6,572 nucleotides of DNA from CAZSPT01 sp964608895 (GTDB lineage: Bacteria; Patescibacteriota; Patescibacteriia; 2-01-FULL-39-33), in contig CAZSPT010000038.1 of assembly GCA_964608895.1 (NCBI GenBank), positions 1-6,572 on the forward strand. Direction: 5' to 3'. Positions 5,530 to 6,572 of this stretch are shown here, piece by piece (within the stretch, counting starts at the first letter, position 1; every line of letters begins with the position of its first letter). The notes under the pieces are model-generated. The model did no database searches. It was not told the DNA's origin and saw only the letters and a program-made list of their open reading frames with translations. The position numbers and the translations under genes are program-made.

Positions 5530-6478
5530 GACGACGCAAGATTGGAATGATTTTGTTGCCGCACAACAACAATCCGGCCAGAAAATGACCGGAAAAGATT
5601 TATTTGCTCTCCGCAAAGCATGCTACGAAGAAATTGAAAAATACCGTAAAAGACCACTTTTAATATACGCCACTAAATTTTTGGAAGGAGTACCGCAGGG
5701 TGCACCAAATTTTATTGACCTTTCTGATGTTGACGGATTTACCGATTTGATTAACTCGGTAAGGGGCAATAATGCAGTTGATGTACTTTTACATAGTCCC
5801 GGCGGAAGACCAGATGCGACCGAGCGTCTTGTTGGTTTGTTGAGAGGTAAATTTAAAGAAGTTAATTTTCTTATCCCGCACTCTGCCTATTCAGCCGCAA
5901 CAATGTTAGCGTTGTCTGGAAATTGTATTATCTTACACTCCAGCGGGACATTGGGGCCAATTGATCCCCAGATTAACGGGATTCCTGCCCGTTCCATTAA
6001 ACGCGGTTTTGAGAAAGTAAAAGAAAGAATAGCCAAAGAAGGACCAGAAACCTTACCCGCTTATATTCCGCTCATTGAAAAATACTCTCTTGACCTTTTG
6101 GAACTTTGCGAGGATTCGGAAAAACTATCAAAAGAGCTTATTTCAACGTGGCTCAAAAAGTATATGTTCAAGGACGAAAAGAATGTCGGCAGAAAAATTG
6201 GCAAAGCCGTTAAGTATTTTTCCGATTATGACAAACATTTAATGCATTCACGCCCCTTGCCTTTGGAAAAACTTACAGAATTTGGATTAAAAATTGAGCT
6301 TGCTGATGATACACTTCAAGATTTATTATGGGAAGCGTATATTTTGCTTAACGGATTTTTCAATGTCAGTCCTTTTGTGAAGTTATACGAAAGCACGCAT
6401 GGTGTATCGTGGGGCAAACAATTTCAGCAGATTTTCTTAGGACCACAACCTCAGCAGAAAATTAAACCTCAACAATAG
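5495..6478 (+). CDS. Cytoplasmic serine protease, SDH/SppA-like (ClpP/crotonase fold)
   Basis: This 327-residue protein matches the serine dehydrogenase proteinase family (SDH_protease, S49-related). YRKRPLLIYAT leads into the fold, then VDVLLHSPGGRPDATERLVGLLR (HSPGG 100-104, oxyanion region). IPHSAYSAATMLAL (nucleophile most likely S133) and SSGTLGPIDPQI (149-160) follow. A later conserved-looking HLMHSRPL (248-255) precedes the helical C-terminus. No signal peptide or membrane segment is visible, so it should act in the cytoplasm, unlike SppA signal-peptide peptidases. Short PQPQ stretches occur at both ends (residues 4-7 and 317-320). The start at 5495 overlaps the small upstream gene by 35 bases and lacks a Shine-Dalgarno; the next in-frame ATG (5585, M31) would remove only non-core sequence. 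Physiological substrates are unknown; controlling nuclease levels is one inference. Confidence 0.85.
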   Translation: MESPQPQRKKFKTTQDWNDFVAAQQQSGQKMTGKDLFALRKACYEEIEKYRKRPLLIYATKFLEGVPQGAPNFIDLSDVDGFTDLINSVRGNNAVDVLLHSPGGRPDATERLVGLLRGKFKEVNFLIPHSAYSAATMLALSGNCIILHSSGTLGPIDPQINGIPARSIKRGFEKVKERIAKEGPETLPAYIPLIEKYSLDLLELCEDSEKLSKELISTWLKKYMFKDEKNVGRKIGKAVKYFSDYDKHLMHSRPLPLEKLTEFGLKIELADDTLQDLLWEAYILLNGFFNVSPFVKLYESTHGVSWGKQFQQIFLGPQPQQKIKPQQ

Positions 6479-6493
6479 GTTAATTTTTTAACC
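6478..6493. other. Perfect AT-rich hairpin overlapping the protease stop codon
   Basis: GGTTAA (6478-6483), loop TTTT (6484-6487) and TTAACC (6488-6493) form a 6-bp perfect stem starting on the last base of the TAG stop. No T-run follows it (the next bases are CC-rich), so it is a weak terminator at best. It may stabilise the mRNA 3' end. Confidence 0.4.
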
Positions 6494-6517
6494 CCACCCG
6501 CCACCCTTTATAATTTC

Positions 6518-6572
6518 TAGCCCGTCCGCAAAAAAATCGGGCGAAGCCCGAAAGCAAGCGGGCAAAAAGAAA
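6518..6572. repeat. Right copy of 55-bp perfect terminal inverted repeat
   Basis: This is the exact reverse complement of bases 1-55, ending at the last base of the window. The sequence between it and the protease gene (6494-6517) contains no matching repeat extension. No transposase or integrase accompanies the pair, so a self-mobile element is not demonstrated. Confidence 0.93.
6530..6551 (-). terminator. Inward-facing terminator-like hairpin on the - strand
   Basis: This is the right-hand copy of the repeat hairpin: stem TCGGGC/GCCCGA (6537-6551), preceded on the + strand by seven A (6530-6536). Read on the - strand it is a GC-rich stem followed by T7. It would stop transcription entering from the right flank but not transcription leaving the protease gene. 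Confidence 0.5.

Noticed and set aside
5495..6478. ClpP or secreted SppA signal peptide peptidase
   Set aside because: It has the ClpP/crotonase-type fold motifs, but its HSPGG, SAATM and LGPIDPQ pattern fits the SDH family, and there is no signal peptide or membrane anchor.
1..6572. Circular plasmid or phage
   Set aside because: The end repeats are inverted, not direct, so they do not support circularity; there is no replication, capsid or integrase gene.
1..6572. Classic insertion sequence or transposon
   Set aside because: Terminal inverted repeats exist, but no transposase or recombinase is encoded and no target duplication can be seen.

Overview
The window is an AT-rich bacterial segment with lysine-rich proteins, very tight gene packing and almost no Shine-Dalgarno sequences. 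Codons follow the standard bacterial code: one gene ends in TGA and the long reading frames contain no in-frame TGA. This style fits a small-genome environmental lineage such as the Candidate Phyla Radiation (Patescibacteria), probably from a metagenome assembly, but that placement is inference. There is no rRNA, tRNA or CRISPR array.

Layout. Both ends carry the same 55-base sequence in inverted orientation (1-55 and 6518-6572, perfect match). Each copy contains a hairpin with a seven-T tract pointing into the window. On the left, two more hairpins follow (71-106 and 112-139), then a good sigma70-like promoter (141-169). A tightly packed five-gene operon follows on the + strand: a small XRE-type regulator (238-447), a RadC-family JAMM protein (450-1141, broken by a 10-N scaffold gap), a PD-(D/E)XK nuclease-like protein with a DUF5655-like C-terminus (1146-2027), a nuclease-methyltransferase fusion (2024-3919) and a two-TRD specificity subunit (3922-5247). 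A second, near-leaderless promoter (5256-5283) starts a two-gene unit: an unrecognised 78-residue basic protein (5293-5529) and a cytoplasmic serine protease of the SDH/SppA-like ClpP fold (5495-6478), whose reading frames overlap by 35 bases.

How the parts may work together. The core looks like a restriction-modification system in which one polypeptide carries both an HsdR-type nuclease domain and an HsdM-type adenine methyltransferase. It is paired with a separate S subunit, and no helicase/translocase HsdR gene is present. This resembles the BcgI-like type IIB/IIG arrangement more than classical type I. The first gene could be a controller, and the extra nuclease-like protein sits directly in the operon. 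Two predicted peptidases (RadC-type metalloprotease fold and SDH serine protease) lie on either side of the nuclease genes. That suggests proteolytic control or a composite defence cassette, which is a hypothesis. No transposase or integrase is present, so the terminal repeats do not by themselves prove mobility. Their length of exactly 55 could also reflect an assembly k-mer boundary.
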